In this document: positions 1 to 9,701 of the stretch, piece after piece | How the letters are laid out: each line of letters starts with the position of its first letter | Position numbering within the stretch: position 1 is the stretch's first letter | Origin: Bacillota bacterium | Lineage (GTDB): Bacteria; Bacillota; Clostridia; Acetivibrionales; DSM-1351 | Assembly: GCA_023409265.1 (NCBI GenBank) | Contig: JAEYHZ010000014.1 | Coordinates: 682,001-746,000 of the forward strand | Direction: 5' to 3' | DNA length: 64,000 nucleotides | The notes under the pieces: model-generated | Databases searched by the model: none | Told to the model about the DNA's origin: nothing | What the model saw: the letters and a program-made list of their open reading frames with translations, nothing else | Translations under genes and position numbers: made by a program

Positions 1-841
1 TATTGTTAAATCCTGCTATAGCTACATCATCCGGAACGGCCAGACCCTGTTCGGATAAAAATCTGGCGGCTCCAAAAGCGATGTAATCATCGCAGCAAAT
101 AACAGCTGTAGGTTTTTGCCCCCTGTCAAACAGTTCCTTCATCATATCATATCCCGGAGCATCCAGAAACTTGCTCTCAGCTGCATATTCAGATTTCACC
201 TCAATTCCGATTTCCTCCAATGCCTTTTTATATCCTTCATAACGATCCAGGGTAACTATAAAATCCGGTGACAGTCCCAAAAAAGCAATTTCTTTATGGC
301 CCTGTTCAATAAAATGCTTAGTCAAATCATATGATATTGAAACGTTATTATTATCTACCCAGTTAACCAGTTCATCATCCGCCGGCCTGCCTATTAATAC
401 AAAGGGAAACTTCTGTTTTTTAAGTTCCATTATGGATGGATCCTTTATTCTGGAAGCAGTTAAAATGATACCTTCTACTGCCCCGCCCTTTGAAAGATCA
501 CTTATGAGTTCTTTTTCCTCATCCAGATTATCGGCACTTGAAATAAGTATTTTATATCCATACCTATGAGCTACAGAAATAATTCCCCTAACAATCTCAG
601 ACATGAAAGGATGTCCAAAAGCCTTTTCGGTTGCACCTTGAACAACAAGTCCGATGATTTTTGTCGATTTATTTGCCAGAGACCGTGCAATCATGTTTGG
701 ATGGTAATTCATTTCCTTCATTATCTTATGAACCCTCTCACGGGTTTCGGCACTAATTCTGGGACTATTTGCAATAACTCTTGATACCGTAGACGGCGCT
801 ACATTTGCAATTTTTGCTATGTCATTTATTGTAACTCCCAT
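1..841 (-). CDS. LacI family transcriptional regulator (3' end cut by window edge)
   Basis: About 280 codons are present and the gene runs off the left edge. The N-terminus (GVTINDIAKIANVAPSTVSR) is a typical LacI helix-turn-helix followed by a hinge helix. The rest is a periplasmic-binding-protein-like effector domain (SADNLDEE, the VLIGRP segment, AVICCDDYIAFGA). The start at 841 is chosen because GGAGG lies 5 bases upstream; an in-frame ATG at 853 has no such site. It is expected to bind a sugar or sugar phosphate and repress carbohydrate genes in the cytoplasm. Two operator-like CAAGCGCTTTC sites lie in its upstream region, which suggests autoregulation. The effector cannot be read from the sequence. 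Confidence 0.93.
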   Translation of the reverse strand, partial: MGVTINDIAKIANVAPSTVSRVIANSPRISAETRERVHKIMKEMNYHPNMIARSLANKSTKIIGLVVQGATEKAFGHPFMSEIVRGIISVAHRYGYKILISSADNLDEEKELISDLSKGGAVEGIILTASRIKDPSIMELKKQKFPFVLIGRPADDELVNWVDNNNVSISYDLTKHFIEQGHKEIAFLGLSPDFIVTLDRYEGYKKALEEIGIEVKSEYAAESKFLDAPGYDMMKELFDRGQKPTAVICCDDYIAFGAARFLSEQGLAVPDDVAIAGFNN

Positions 842-903
842 TTTTTCCTCCATATCCCCCATGCACCGGATAAAATCCTTCATCGGGCACAAAGAAAGCA
901 TTT

Positions 904-914
904 CAAGCGCTTTC
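904..914. promoter_or_regulatory. LacI-type operator-like site 1
   Basis: CAAGCGCTTTC contains the palindromic AAGCGCTT core typical of LacI/CcpA-family operators. It sits about 65 bp upstream of the divergent LacI gene start and recurs at 1051. Binding by this regulator is inference. Confidence 0.4.
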
Positions 915-1050
915 TTCCGGGATAAAATACATTTATTGCATACCGTGATTCAATTAAATGCTTGTGTCATTGATACTCTCAAGCGCACATCTGTTGGATC
1001 AAAATATCGCTTCGCGCTTTCTTTCTGTCTTTCTTTTCTCGGGTTTTGCG

Positions 1051-1062
1051 CAAGCGCTTTCC
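1051..1062. promoter_or_regulatory. LacI-type operator-like site 2
   Basis: CAAGCGCTTTCC repeats site 1 in the same orientation 147 bp away, so a looped repressor complex is possible. The rest of the 842-1365 gap is AT-rich, and I see no gene in it. Confidence 0.4.
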
Positions 1063-1365
1063 AAGTAATTAGCTGATGACCTTATCATAGTATCATTTTA
1101 TACTTTTATCAGTCAATACTATGACCTGATCCGACAGGGAATTGTAAAATCCTCTGTAATAACCAATTTTTAACAAAAGAGCTCTTTTCTTGTATAAACA
1201 TATTTGATACAATTTAATTCAATATATCAAATAGGTAAAATAAATTTATAACTATTGATATAAAATTTTAAGAGAAAATGGAAAAATTCCATAGTTTGGC
1301 CCAAAGATGTGCCACCGCTCTTTATAATCTTTCATTTAATTTAATCTAGTAGGGATGGTGACAAT

Positions 1366-3087
1366 ATGAGATTACTAAGCAATCTAAAAGTACGGACGAA
1401 ACTGCTGTTTCTTCTATCAATAATGATAGTTGGAATGTTATTTGTGGGGATAAACGGGTTTCGCAATACAGTAGCATCACAGACAGCATTAAAGGATATG
1501 TACACTCAGAGCCTGGTTTCAATCGAACTTCTTGGAAGTATCCAAACCGAAGTAAGTAAAAGCCATGCAAATACATTAAGATTAATTATAAGTAACAGCG
1601 AATTTGAAAAGAGCAATGTTAAGAAGGACCTTGACAAATGCCTGACCATTCTCGATGACACATTTAAAAATTATGAAAACACTCAACGTGACTCCTTTGA
1701 AAAAAAGAACTATACCATGTTTCAAGAAGACTTTAAAAAGTGGAAGGAATATGTATCGCAGATATATGATCTGGTCAAATCGGGCAGTCAGGAGGAGGCT
1801 TTGGATAAATACTCCTCAGCAAAGCTTCTGGTTAAGGGTATGGAGTCAACGGTCAAGGATTTGATTGACTATAAGAGGAAAAGCGGCGACGTAATATATA
1901 AAAATAGTTTGAATGAAGAAGAAATTTCTAATTCCCTTCTAATTTTGGCACTTATCTGTACACTGGTTATTTGCTCTCTGCTTAACTTAATAATTATCTT
2001 TAATATTACGAGACCGGTGGCTCAAGTAGTTACGTTATTAAAGAAAACTGCCGATTTTGATCTGGTTAATGATAACTCCTATGACAGCCTTCTGAAACGT
2101 AAGGATGAGATGGGAATGATTATAAAATCTGCTGCAGATATGAGAGCCTCTCTGCGCAATATTGTCGGAAAGCTGCACACAATCGCCAATAATCTGGCGG
2201 CTGATTCGGTAGAACTGAATGCTGCAACAGATGAAAATGCCAAGACAATTAACCAGGTGGTGGCTACCATTAATGACATTGCACAGGGCAATAACAGTCA
2301 GGCTGATTCTGTAAATAAAGCCAGTTTATCAATATCGGATATTACATATCACATCGAAGAAGTGGGCAAGGTGACACATGAAACCGTTACTTCGGCAGAC
2401 CAGTCCCTTGAAATGGTAGCAGAAGGGCAGCAGGCTGTTATCCTCACCGTAGATAAAATGAATGAGAACATAACTATTTCAAATGACGTGAATGAATCTC
2501 TGACTGAACTGACGGAATCCATAAGTAAAGTTGGAAGTATCTCTGATCTTATAAACTCTATTTCTGCCCAGACGAATCTTCTTTCACTTAATGCGGCCAT
2601 AGAAGCTGCCAGAGCTGGTTCGGCAGGAAAAGGCTTTGCAGTGGTGGCCGAAGAGATCAGGAAACTTGCTGACGAATCCTCATCAGCGGCAAAAGAAATT
2701 GCTGCCATTATCAAAGATACTATAATAAAGAATACTGCTGCCAGTCAAAATGTAGAAAAATCAAAAGAAATAATAAAAGAGCAAACGTATGCAGTTAATG
2801 TTACTAAAGAAGCTTTTGAAAAAATCAAGCTTTCTGTGGAGGGCATCACCCACAGCATACAAAATGCCGCTCAGATGCTTGATAATATTGATTCCTCCTC
2901 CAAAGCAATATCTTCCCACACCCAGGACATGGCGGCTCTTGCAGAACAAGCTGCGGCCAGCTCGGAAGAAATATCGGCTTCCAGTGAGGAGCAGCTTGCA
3001 TCTATAGAAATGATTTCCAAGGCAGCTTATGATCTGTCAGGCATGGCAGCTGAACTTAACAACGAGCTTAGAAAATTTAAACTATAA
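1366..3087 (+). CDS. methyl-accepting chemotaxis protein (transmembrane)
   Basis: This 573-residue protein has a classic chemoreceptor layout. TM1 lies at about residues 10-30. An extracytoplasmic four-helix-bundle type sensor of about 155 residues follows, then TM2 at about 188-212 and a HAMP domain (FNITRPVAQVV onward). The long C-terminal signalling coiled coil carries the conserved hairpin tip (SAQTNLLSLNAAIEAARAGS). It would cluster at the membrane with CheA/CheW and control flagellar rotation. The ligand is unknown. The gene appears monocistronic. A 14-bp palindrome AGCAGTATACTGCT just after the stop could be a weak terminator, but it lacks a T-run. Confidence 0.96.
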   Translation: MRLLSNLKVRTKLLFLLSIMIVGMLFVGINGFRNTVASQTALKDMYTQSLVSIELLGSIQTEVSKSHANTLRLIISNSEFEKSNVKKDLDKCLTILDDTFKNYENTQRDSFEKKNYTMFQEDFKKWKEYVSQIYDLVKSGSQEEALDKYSSAKLLVKGMESTVKDLIDYKRKSGDVIYKNSLNEEEISNSLLILALICTLVICSLLNLIIIFNITRPVAQVVTLLKKTADFDLVNDNSYDSLLKRKDEMGMIIKSAADMRASLRNIVGKLHTIANNLAADSVELNAATDENAKTINQVVATINDIAQGNNSQADSVNKASLSISDITYHIEEVGKVTHETVTSADQSLEMVAEGQQAVILTVDKMNENITISNDVNESLTELTESISKVGSISDLINSISAQTNLLSLNAAIEAARAGSAGKGFAVVAEEIRKLADESSSAAKEIAAIIKDTIIKNTAASQNVEKSKEIIKEQTYAVNVTKEAFEKIKLSVEGITHSIQNAAQMLDNIDSSSKAISSHTQDMAALAEQAAASSEEISASSEEQLASIEMISKAAYDLSGMAAELNNELRKFKL

Positions 3088-3411
3088 AGCTAGCAGTATA
3101 CTGCTTATAGTAATCTATTTAAAATAATATGTTTAAATAATATTTTAGAACCCTCTTGAGCCATTTTTTGAGAATTTTGAGCCTCCTGAGAACTTGTGAA
3201 GGTACCGTTAAAGTTTATTTAATTAAGTTATTTTTGCACTGAATGGAATAAAAATTATACTTTTTTAATACACCATATTAAAGCAATAACGCATTTCAGT
3301 GGTGATGGGTATTTTTTACATATTGTTATATACTTTTTTGTTTGAATATTACAAATTCTTCTAAACTGTATAAATTCAATAATTTCCAAGCCTTAATATG
3401 TTAATAAAATG

Positions 3412-3440
3412 TTGAATTTTTTATGGTTTTGGTGTAAAAT
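3412..3440 (+). promoter_or_regulatory. promoter of the oligopeptide transporter operon
   Basis: TTGAAT and TAAAAT are separated by 17 bp. They lie about 240 bp upstream of the first permease gene, so the transcript would carry a leader of roughly 230 nt. Confidence 0.5.
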
Positions 3441-3446
3441 CGCCCA

Positions 3447-3679
3447 TATAACATATTTAATTGATGAAGTTAATGCCGCACATCAGTTTGCTATCTTTAG
3501 GTGACAACGTCGTCACAACTTTTTTAATACAGACTGGTTATTTTTTTGTGTCTAATTGAATTGTGAATCAAAAAAGTTTTACAATAAATATACATTTTAT
3601 ATATATTTATTTAACATAGATAAAAAAGCAGAAAAACAATTAAAAACCGCGTTTAATAGGGTCGCGGTTAGGAGGTCAC
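3447..3679 (+). other. structured 5' leader of the opp operon
   Basis: Between the promoter and the first permease lie two hairpins. GTGAC...GTCAC at 3501-3516 is followed by ACTTTTTT and resembles a weak terminator. A perfect 7-bp stem AACCGCG/CGCGGTT at 3645-3669 has an 11-nt loop and ends directly against the ribosome binding site AGGAGG (3670-3675). The second hairpin could modulate ribosome access. The rest of the 3088-3679 gap is AT-rich and without a credible gene. Confidence 0.4.
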
Positions 3680-4603
3680 ATGGCAAAATATATTATAAAA
3701 AGGTTGCTGGTTTCGTTATTGACATTATGGATAATGTTTACACTAACATTCGCCCTTATGCATTCAATACCAGGGAATCCATTTCTTGGTGACAGAAAGC
3801 TCACTCCTGAAATGCTGCATAACCTTGAGGTAAAATACGGACTTGACAAACCACTCATTGAACAATACGAAATTTATGCTAAAAATGTTCTTACTGGTGA
3901 TTTCGGTGAATCCATAAAATTATCCGGACAGAGTGTAAATGAAATCATTGCAAGAAAATTCCCCTACTCTATGAAGCTAGGTATTTTCGCCTGCATCATT
4001 GCAATAATTACAGGGGTTATTCTTGGAACTATAAGTGCCCTTAAGAAAAATACTGCAGCCGACAGACTGGTTATGCTTATAGTTACTATAGGAATAGCTG
4101 TGCCCAGCTTCGTTGTTGCAACCGTAAGCATGGTAGTTTTCGGGGTTAATCTTCATTTGCTTCCTACTGTAAGTAAGCTTGAAACACTGAAAGATTATAT
4201 ATTACCCGGTTTTGCACTTTCATTTTTCCCGCTGAGTTTTATTACAAGATTGATGCGTTCGTCAATGCTGGACGTAATAAACCAGGATTACATCAGAACT
4301 GCAAGAGCAAAGGGACTCTCCGAAAAAGTAGTTATTTTCAAACACGGCTTGAGAAACGGTATTCTCCCTGTTGTCACTTATGCAGGTCCAATGGTGGCAA
4401 GCGTATTAACAGGCTCATTTGTTATTGAATCCATATTTTCGATACCGGGTCTGGGAAGTTCATTTATAACCAGCATTACAGCAAGAGATTATCCTGCAAT
4501 TATGGGTGTAACAATTTTCTTTGGTGCCTTGTTGATTTTCATGAACTTTTTAGTTGATATAGTTTACAGATTCGTTGATCCAAGAATAAACATTACGAGA
4601 TAA
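3680..4603 (+). CDS. oppB: oligopeptide/dipeptide ABC transporter permease (OppB/DppB type)
   Basis: This 307-residue inner-membrane protein starts with the family-typical KYIIKRLLVSLLTLW membrane segment and has about six TM helices. It carries the binding-protein-dependent transport EAA loop (DYIRTARAKGLSEKVVIFKHGLRN), which contacts the ATPase. With the next permease it forms the peptide translocation pore. AGGAGG lies 5 bases upstream of the ATG. It is the first gene of a five-gene run (permease, permease, ATPase, ATPase, binding protein). The specificity (oligopeptide, dipeptide or a sugar such as a cello-oligosaccharide) cannot be read from the permease alone. Confidence 0.95.
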   Translation: MAKYIIKRLLVSLLTLWIMFTLTFALMHSIPGNPFLGDRKLTPEMLHNLEVKYGLDKPLIEQYEIYAKNVLTGDFGESIKLSGQSVNEIIARKFPYSMKLGIFACIIAIITGVILGTISALKKNTAADRLVMLIVTIGIAVPSFVVATVSMVVFGVNLHLLPTVSKLETLKDYILPGFALSFFPLSFITRLMRSSMLDVINQDYIRTARAKGLSEKVVIFKHGLRNGILPVVTYAGPMVASVLTGSFVIESIFSIPGLGSSFITSITARDYPAIMGVTIFFGALLIFMNFLVDIVYRFVDPRINITR

Positions 4604-4620
4604 GGGTAGGTGGATAACAA

Positions 4621-5616
4621 ATGTTAAATAATAATACAGAAGTTTTAGATAATAAGTTGTTTTTGCCTGCCACAGAAGAGGAAAAGGCGACAGTTGAAGT
4701 GATGCGTCCATCAGTTGGTTACTGGAGGGATGCCTGGAACAGACTCAAAACAAACAAGATAGCAATGGGCTCACTTATAGTTATTTCGATAATTATACTT
4801 GCTGCCATATTTGGTCCTGTTTTATCTCCTTATGCATATGATCAGATAAATAAAGGTCATGAAAGTTTAGGTCCCAATTCACAGCATTGGTTTGGTACAG
4901 ATAGTCTCGGCAGAGACCTGTTTACAAGAAACATGATAGGTACAAGAATTTCCTTGTCCATAGGAATTGTAGCAGCTGTAATGATATCAATCATAGGTAT
5001 CCTTTATGGCGCGGTTTCCGGTTTCTTAGGCGGATGGGTAGACATAGTAATGATGAGAATCGTTGATGTTGTTTATTCAATTCCTACAACGCTGATTGTT
5101 ATATTATTGCAAGTAGTATTGAAAGACCCGATAGACAAATATCTGGCTTCGGGTAATGCACCGGCCTTTTTAAACAACCTGGGTGTTGGATTAATCAGTA
5201 TATTTTTTGTTCTGGCTCTTCTCTATTGGGTAGATATGGCCAGAATTGTACGTGGTCAGATTCTGGCCATAAAGGAACAGGAATATGTTCTTGCGGCAAA
5301 GGTTTTAGGAGCCAGCAACAAGGATATTATATTCAAACATCTTATTCCAAACTGTATCGGGCAGATAATTGTTGTTGCAACATTAAAGATACCTGAAGCA
5401 ATATTCGTTGAATCCTTTTTAAGCTTTATCGGATTGGGTGTATCAATACCTATGGCCTCTCTGGGATCGCTTTGCCAGACTGCATTGAAGGGTATTTACT
5501 CATATCCTTACATGCTTGTTTTCCCTGCAGTAACAATCAGTATAATTATATTGTCCATGAACCTTTTCGGAGACGGACTAAGAGATGCACTGGATCCTAG
5601 AATGAAGAAGCAGTAA
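4621..5616 (+). CDS. oppC: oligopeptide/dipeptide ABC transporter permease (OppC/DppC type)
   Basis: 331 residues. A soluble N-terminal stretch of about 45 residues leads into an OppC_N segment (WNRLKTNKIAMGSLIVIS), a periplasmic piece with the family motif HWFGTDSLGRDLFTR, then five more TM helices. The EAA loop is QEYVLAAKVLGASNKDIIFKH. It partners the preceding permease, 17 bp upstream. The C-terminus (MNLFGDGLRDALDPRMKK) is diagnostic of the family. No anomalies seen. Confidence 0.95.
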   Translation: MLNNNTEVLDNKLFLPATEEEKATVEVMRPSVGYWRDAWNRLKTNKIAMGSLIVISIIILAAIFGPVLSPYAYDQINKGHESLGPNSQHWFGTDSLGRDLFTRNMIGTRISLSIGIVAAVMISIIGILYGAVSGFLGGWVDIVMMRIVDVVYSIPTTLIVILLQVVLKDPIDKYLASGNAPAFLNNLGVGLISIFFVLALLYWVDMARIVRGQILAIKEQEYVLAAKVLGASNKDIIFKHLIPNCIGQIIVVATLKIPEAIFVESFLSFIGLGVSIPMASLGSLCQTALKGIYSYPYMLVFPAVTISIIILSMNLFGDGLRDALDPRMKKQ

Positions 5617-5720
5617 AAATTGGCAAGTTACAATTCAGGAATTAATGGGTATATTGATTAAAATTGAAATATACACAATAAGATAAATATACAATGCCAA
5701 TTATTTTGGCAGATGGGGTA

Positions 5721-6734
5721 ATGACTATGAATAAAGAATTACTTAAAATAAATGACTTGAAAGTCTCCTTTTTTACACCTGCCGGTGAAGTCAAGGCCGT
5801 AAACGGTGTAAGCTATACTCTTGAGCCAGGCAAGGTTTTAGGTATAGTCGGGGAGTCAGGTTCGGGGAAAAGTGTATCCTCCTATTCTATTATGGGTCTG
5901 ATTGACAAGCCGGGTAGAATTGTGGGCGGAGAAATTATTTTTGAAGGAAATGATGTTTCTAAGATGTCAAAATCCGAAAGACTTCAGTTTGCCGGAAATG
6001 AAGTGGCAATGATTTTCCAGGATCCTATGACATGCTTGAATCCGGTTTTTACTATTGGAAATCAGATAGCCGAATCTTTGCGTCACAAGTATGGAAAGAT
6101 ATCAAAGCAAGAAATGAAGAAACGTTCTATTGAGCTTTTGACCCTCGTAGGAATAAATGAACCTGAGAAACGTTTGTCTCAATATCCTCATGAATTTTCA
6201 GGCGGTATGAGACAGAGAGCAATGATTGCCATGGCACTTGCAGGTTCTCCAAAGCTGCTTATAGCCGATGAACCAACAACAGCGCTGGACGTCACAATTC
6301 AGGCCCAGATTCTTGAGCTGCTTAAGGATATTCAGCAAAAAACCGGCATGGCTATTGTTCTGATAACGCATGACCTTGGTATAGTTGCTGATATGGCTGA
6401 TGACGTAGTTGTTATGTACGGGGGAAAAATAGTAGAACAGGGAACTGTGTACAGCATATTCCATAATCCAAGACATCCGTATACAAAAGGGTTAATACGT
6501 TCTCTTCCTGATTTGAATAAAAAAGGAGAGAAACTTATACCTATAGCAGGTAATCCTATAGACTTGCTCAATCTTCCAAATGGTTGTGCTTTTGCACCAC
6601 GTTGTGAAAACTGTCTCAAAGTCTGCATAAACCATATGCCGCAAGATTCTGTTGAAACTGACGGGCATACAACATCCTGCTGGCTTTATGACAAAAGAGC
6701 AAATGTTAATGTGGAGGTAAAAAACAATGGTTAA
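5721..6734 (+). CDS. oppD: oligopeptide ABC transporter ATP-binding protein (OppD type)
   Basis: About 338 residues. Walker A is GESGSGKS, the Q-loop FQDPMTCLNP, the signature FSGGMRQR, Walker B LLIADEPTTALD, and the H-loop THDLG. The C-terminal oligopeptide-transporter extension contains the Cys cluster (CAFAPRC..C...C) typical of OppD/DppD. It hydrolyses ATP to drive peptide uptake as a heterodimer with the next gene. The longest frame opens at 5694, but 5721 or 5727 (MTMNKELLKI) fits the family N-terminus better; neither has a strong ribosome binding site, so the start is uncertain by about 30 bp. It overlaps the next gene by 8 bp. Confidence 0.94.
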   Translation: MTMNKELLKINDLKVSFFTPAGEVKAVNGVSYTLEPGKVLGIVGESGSGKSVSSYSIMGLIDKPGRIVGGEIIFEGNDVSKMSKSERLQFAGNEVAMIFQDPMTCLNPVFTIGNQIAESLRHKYGKISKQEMKKRSIELLTLVGINEPEKRLSQYPHEFSGGMRQRAMIAMALAGSPKLLIADEPTTALDVTIQAQILELLKDIQQKTGMAIVLITHDLGIVADMADDVVVMYGGKIVEQGTVYSIFHNPRHPYTKGLIRSLPDLNKKGEKLIPIAGNPIDLLNLPNGCAFAPRCENCLKVCINHMPQDSVETDGHTTSCWLYDKRANVNVEVKNNG

Positions 6735-7737
6735 AGCAAACTCCAACGTAGCTGCCAAAAACAATAAGGCTTTGGTAGAAGTAAGAAATCTAAAGCAATA
6801 TTTCCACATACGCAATCATTTAGGTGAAAAAGCATATGTTAAAGCAGTTGATGATGTAACTTTTGATATATATAAAGGTGAGACTTTAGGTCTGGTTGGA
6901 GAATCAGGCTCTGGTAAAACCACTCTCGGCCGTTCCATACTCAGAATTTACGACCCTACAAGCGGTACAGTAAAGATGGACGATGTTGATATTACCAAAT
7001 TTCAAAGAGGAAAGCTTCTCCCTTACAGAAAGAGAATGCAGTATATTTTCCAGGATCCCTATGCATCTCTTGATCCGCGTATGACTGTTTCTGATATAGT
7101 CGGGGAACCTCTTGATATCCATAAACTGTACAGTTCAAAAAAAGACAGAGCTGATAAAATCAGAAGTCTGATGCAGCTGGTAGGATTGAATACTGAGCAT
7201 GCATCCCGATATCCTCATGAGTTTTCAGGTGGACAGCGCCAGAGAATCGGTATTGCCCGTGCTATAGCAGTAGAGCCTGAATTTATTGTATGTGATGAGC
7301 CAGTTTCTGCTTTGGACGTATCAATCAGAGCACAGATTATAAATACTCTGGAAGAAATGCAGGACAGGTTGAACCTGACATATCTGTTCATCTCTCATGA
7401 CCTTGGAGTTGTACGACATACCTGCGATAGAGTAGGCGTTATGTACCTGGGTCATATAGTTGAGTTGGTGGAATCCAGCGAACTTTATAAAAATCCTCTT
7501 CATCCGTACACGCAGGCTCTTCTTACAGCTATCCCCGAGCCTGATCCGGATATTGCCAAGAAGAGAAACAGAATTATATTAAAAGGAGAAATACCTTCAC
7601 CGGTTAATCCTCCTTCAGGATGCAAATTCAGAACCAGATGCCCTTTTGCTAAAGATATATGCTCACAGCAGGTTCCGGAATTCAAGGAACAAGGTAAGGG
7701 ACATTTTGTTGCCTGCCATTTTGCAGGAAACCTGTAA
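6727..7737 (+). CDS. oppF: oligopeptide ABC transporter ATP-binding protein (OppF type)
   Basis: 336 residues. Walker A is GESGSGKT, the Q-loop FQDPYASLDP, the signature FSGGQRQR, Walker B FIVCDEPVSALD, and the H-loop SHDLG. The C-terminal oligo_HPY extension has four Cys (CKFRTRCPFAKDIC...C). It pairs with the preceding ATPase. The start ATG lies inside the 3' end of that gene (8-bp overlap) with GGAGG nine bases upstream, so translation is probably coupled. Confidence 0.95.
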   Translation: MVKANSNVAAKNNKALVEVRNLKQYFHIRNHLGEKAYVKAVDDVTFDIYKGETLGLVGESGSGKTTLGRSILRIYDPTSGTVKMDDVDITKFQRGKLLPYRKRMQYIFQDPYASLDPRMTVSDIVGEPLDIHKLYSSKKDRADKIRSLMQLVGLNTEHASRYPHEFSGGQRQRIGIARAIAVEPEFIVCDEPVSALDVSIRAQIINTLEEMQDRLNLTYLFISHDLGVVRHTCDRVGVMYLGHIVELVESSELYKNPLHPYTQALLTAIPEPDPDIAKKRNRIILKGEIPSPVNPPSGCKFRTRCPFAKDICSQQVPEFKEQGKGHFVACHFAGNL

Positions 7738-7742
7738 TTTAT

Positions 7743-7772
7743 TTGCCAAGTTTTCCATATTGCATGTATAAT
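7743..7772 (+). promoter_or_regulatory. promoter for the peptide-binding protein gene
   Basis: TTGCCA and TATAAT are spaced by 18 bp, with a TG just before the -10 box. This separate promoter could give the binding protein the higher expression usual for periplasmic-type components. Confidence 0.5.
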
Positions 7773-7917
7773 ATGTTATATCTCATATAATTCGGTGAGG
7801 TCGACATTGGGTTAGAAGGAATAGAAGGTATAAAGCGTTTTATTTATGAGAGAATATTATTATTGTAATATCGGACATTAATATCAAAACAAAATGGAAT
7901 AATAGGGGGTATGAATA

Positions 7918-9606
7918 ATGAAAAGATTATTAGCACTTATGCTTGCACTTGTTATGACTATAACAATATTTGCAGGCTGCGGAAGCACAGCAAACAGTGG
8001 TGACACCACTAGTACAAGTACTGCAGGAACAAGTACTGCAGGCGAATCTACCACAGGCACAGCCGGAAATGCAAAGACTATTTCCGCTACTATAGCTTCA
8101 GAACCAAAAACTCTTGACCCGTCTCTTAACAATTCTCTGGACGGCGGAACATACTTATTGTGTGGATTTGAAGGTCTCACAAGAATCGGCCAGGACGGTA
8201 CTATTGTAGCCGGAGCTGCTGAAAAATGGGATATAAGCGCTGACGGACTTGTTTGGACATTCCACATTCGTACTGATGCAAAATGGTCAGATGGTAAGGA
8301 TGTAACAGCAAAAGATTTCGTTTACGCGTGGAGAAGAACAGTTAACAAGGATACTGCTGCCGATTATGCATATTACATTTACTTTATCAAAAACGGCGCA
8401 AAAATCAACGCAGGTGAAGCAGCTGTTGACACATTAGGTGTTAAAGCAGTTGATGATAAGACTCTTGAAGTAACTCTTGAGAATCCTTGCCCATTCTTTA
8501 CAGAAATCGTTGCTTTCCCGGCATTGGTTCCTCAGAGAGAAGACATCGTTTCAAAGGATCCTACAAAATGGGCTCTTGATCCAGCAACCTATATAGGAAA
8601 TGGTCCATATAAGCTTACAAGCTGGGAACATGACTCTAAGATCACCTTTGAGAAGAGTGAAACATATTGGGATAAAGCCTCAATTATTGCACCAAAGATT
8701 GAATGGTTCCTGATGAACGACCAGAACGCAATCCTAGCTGCTTTTAAAAACAATCAGGTTGTATATGCAGAAAACATTCCACAGGAAGAGTATGCAAAAG
8801 AAAAAGCTGAAGGAACACTTCAGATATTCCCGGAACTTGGTACTTACTATGTTGATTTGGTAAACAACAAGGCTCCATTTGATAATCCAAAGGTAAGAAA
8901 AGCTTTCTCACTTGCTATTGACCGTAACTATGTTGTTGAAAAGGTAGCTAAGGGTGGACAGACACCTGCATCCGGCTTTGTACCATTCGGTATCCAGGAT
9001 GTTAAGCAGGACCCTGACTTCCGTACTACCGGCGGAAATTATATTTCAACTAAGCCTGAAGACTATGACAAGAATGTTGAACAAGCCAAGAAACTTCTTG
9101 CTGAAGCCGGCTATCCAGACGGAAAAGGCTTCCCTAAAGTTACTTTCGGTCTTAACTCAGGTGCAGGACATGAACCTATAGCTGAAGCACTTCAACAGAT
9201 GTGGAAGGAAAAGCTGGGCGTTGAAGTTGAAATACTTGCTCAGGAGTGGAACGTATTCCAGCAGTCAAGAAAAGACGGTGTTTATAACATTAACAGAAAT
9301 GGCTGGATAGGTGACTATATGGATCCATCTACCTTCTTGGATATGTTTACAACCGGAAACGGCCAGAATAATGCAAAATACGGCAATCCTAAGTATGACG
9401 CTTATATTGAAGCTGCCAGAAAAGAAACCGACCCTGCTAAGCGTATGCAGATATTCCATGATGCTGAAAAGCTTATGATTGATGAAGATGCAGCTATTGC
9501 TCCTATCTACTTCAATACCAGACCTGCTGACGTTTCTAAGGACTTACAGGGACTTGTTAAAACCAAGCTTGGTTTTACACTCTTCCACTGGGCTACTTTA
9601 AAATAA
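7918..9606 (+). CDS. oppA: peptide ABC transporter substrate-binding lipoprotein (OppA/SBP_bac_5)
   Basis: 562 residues. A lipoprotein signal peptide ends in IFAGC at residue 20, so the protein is lipid-anchored outside the membrane. A Ser/Thr/Gly-rich linker (residues about 22-50) precedes the SBP_bac_5 domain, which opens with the family motif EPKTLDPSL and continues with KFEWSDG-type and NPKVRKAFSLAIDR motifs. It delivers oligopeptides to the upstream permeases and ATPases. The GGGGG ribosome binding site and a private promoter support this start. A strong terminator follows directly. Confidence 0.95.
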   Translation: MKRLLALMLALVMTITIFAGCGSTANSGDTTSTSTAGTSTAGESTTGTAGNAKTISATIASEPKTLDPSLNNSLDGGTYLLCGFEGLTRIGQDGTIVAGAAEKWDISADGLVWTFHIRTDAKWSDGKDVTAKDFVYAWRRTVNKDTAADYAYYIYFIKNGAKINAGEAAVDTLGVKAVDDKTLEVTLENPCPFFTEIVAFPALVPQREDIVSKDPTKWALDPATYIGNGPYKLTSWEHDSKITFEKSETYWDKASIIAPKIEWFLMNDQNAILAAFKNNQVVYAENIPQEEYAKEKAEGTLQIFPELGTYYVDLVNNKAPFDNPKVRKAFSLAIDRNYVVEKVAKGGQTPASGFVPFGIQDVKQDPDFRTTGGNYISTKPEDYDKNVEQAKKLLAEAGYPDGKGFPKVTFGLNSGAGHEPIAEALQQMWKEKLGVEVEILAQEWNVFQQSRKDGVYNINRNGWIGDYMDPSTFLDMFTTGNGQNNAKYGNPKYDAYIEAARKETDPAKRMQIFHDAEKLMIDEDAAIAPIYFNTRPADVSKDLQGLVKTKLGFTLFHWATLK

Positions 9607-9624
9607 GGCATTTATAAATGAATT

Positions 9625-9669
9625 AAAAACCGTGGCTCTTCACAATTTTTGAAGAACCACGGTTTTTTT
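9625..9669 (+). terminator. intrinsic terminator after oppA
   Basis: An 18-nt stem with one mismatch (AAAACCGTGG...CCACGGTTTT) is followed by seven T. The arms are A/T symmetric, so it may act in both directions. Confidence 0.9.
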
Positions 9670-9701
9670 GTATCCTTTTTGCTTCTCTCAATAAAAATAG
9701 A

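Noticed and set aside
3464..3562. 32-codon upstream ORF in the opp leader
   Set aside because: No ribosome binding site precedes its ATG, and the codons show no regulatory pattern.
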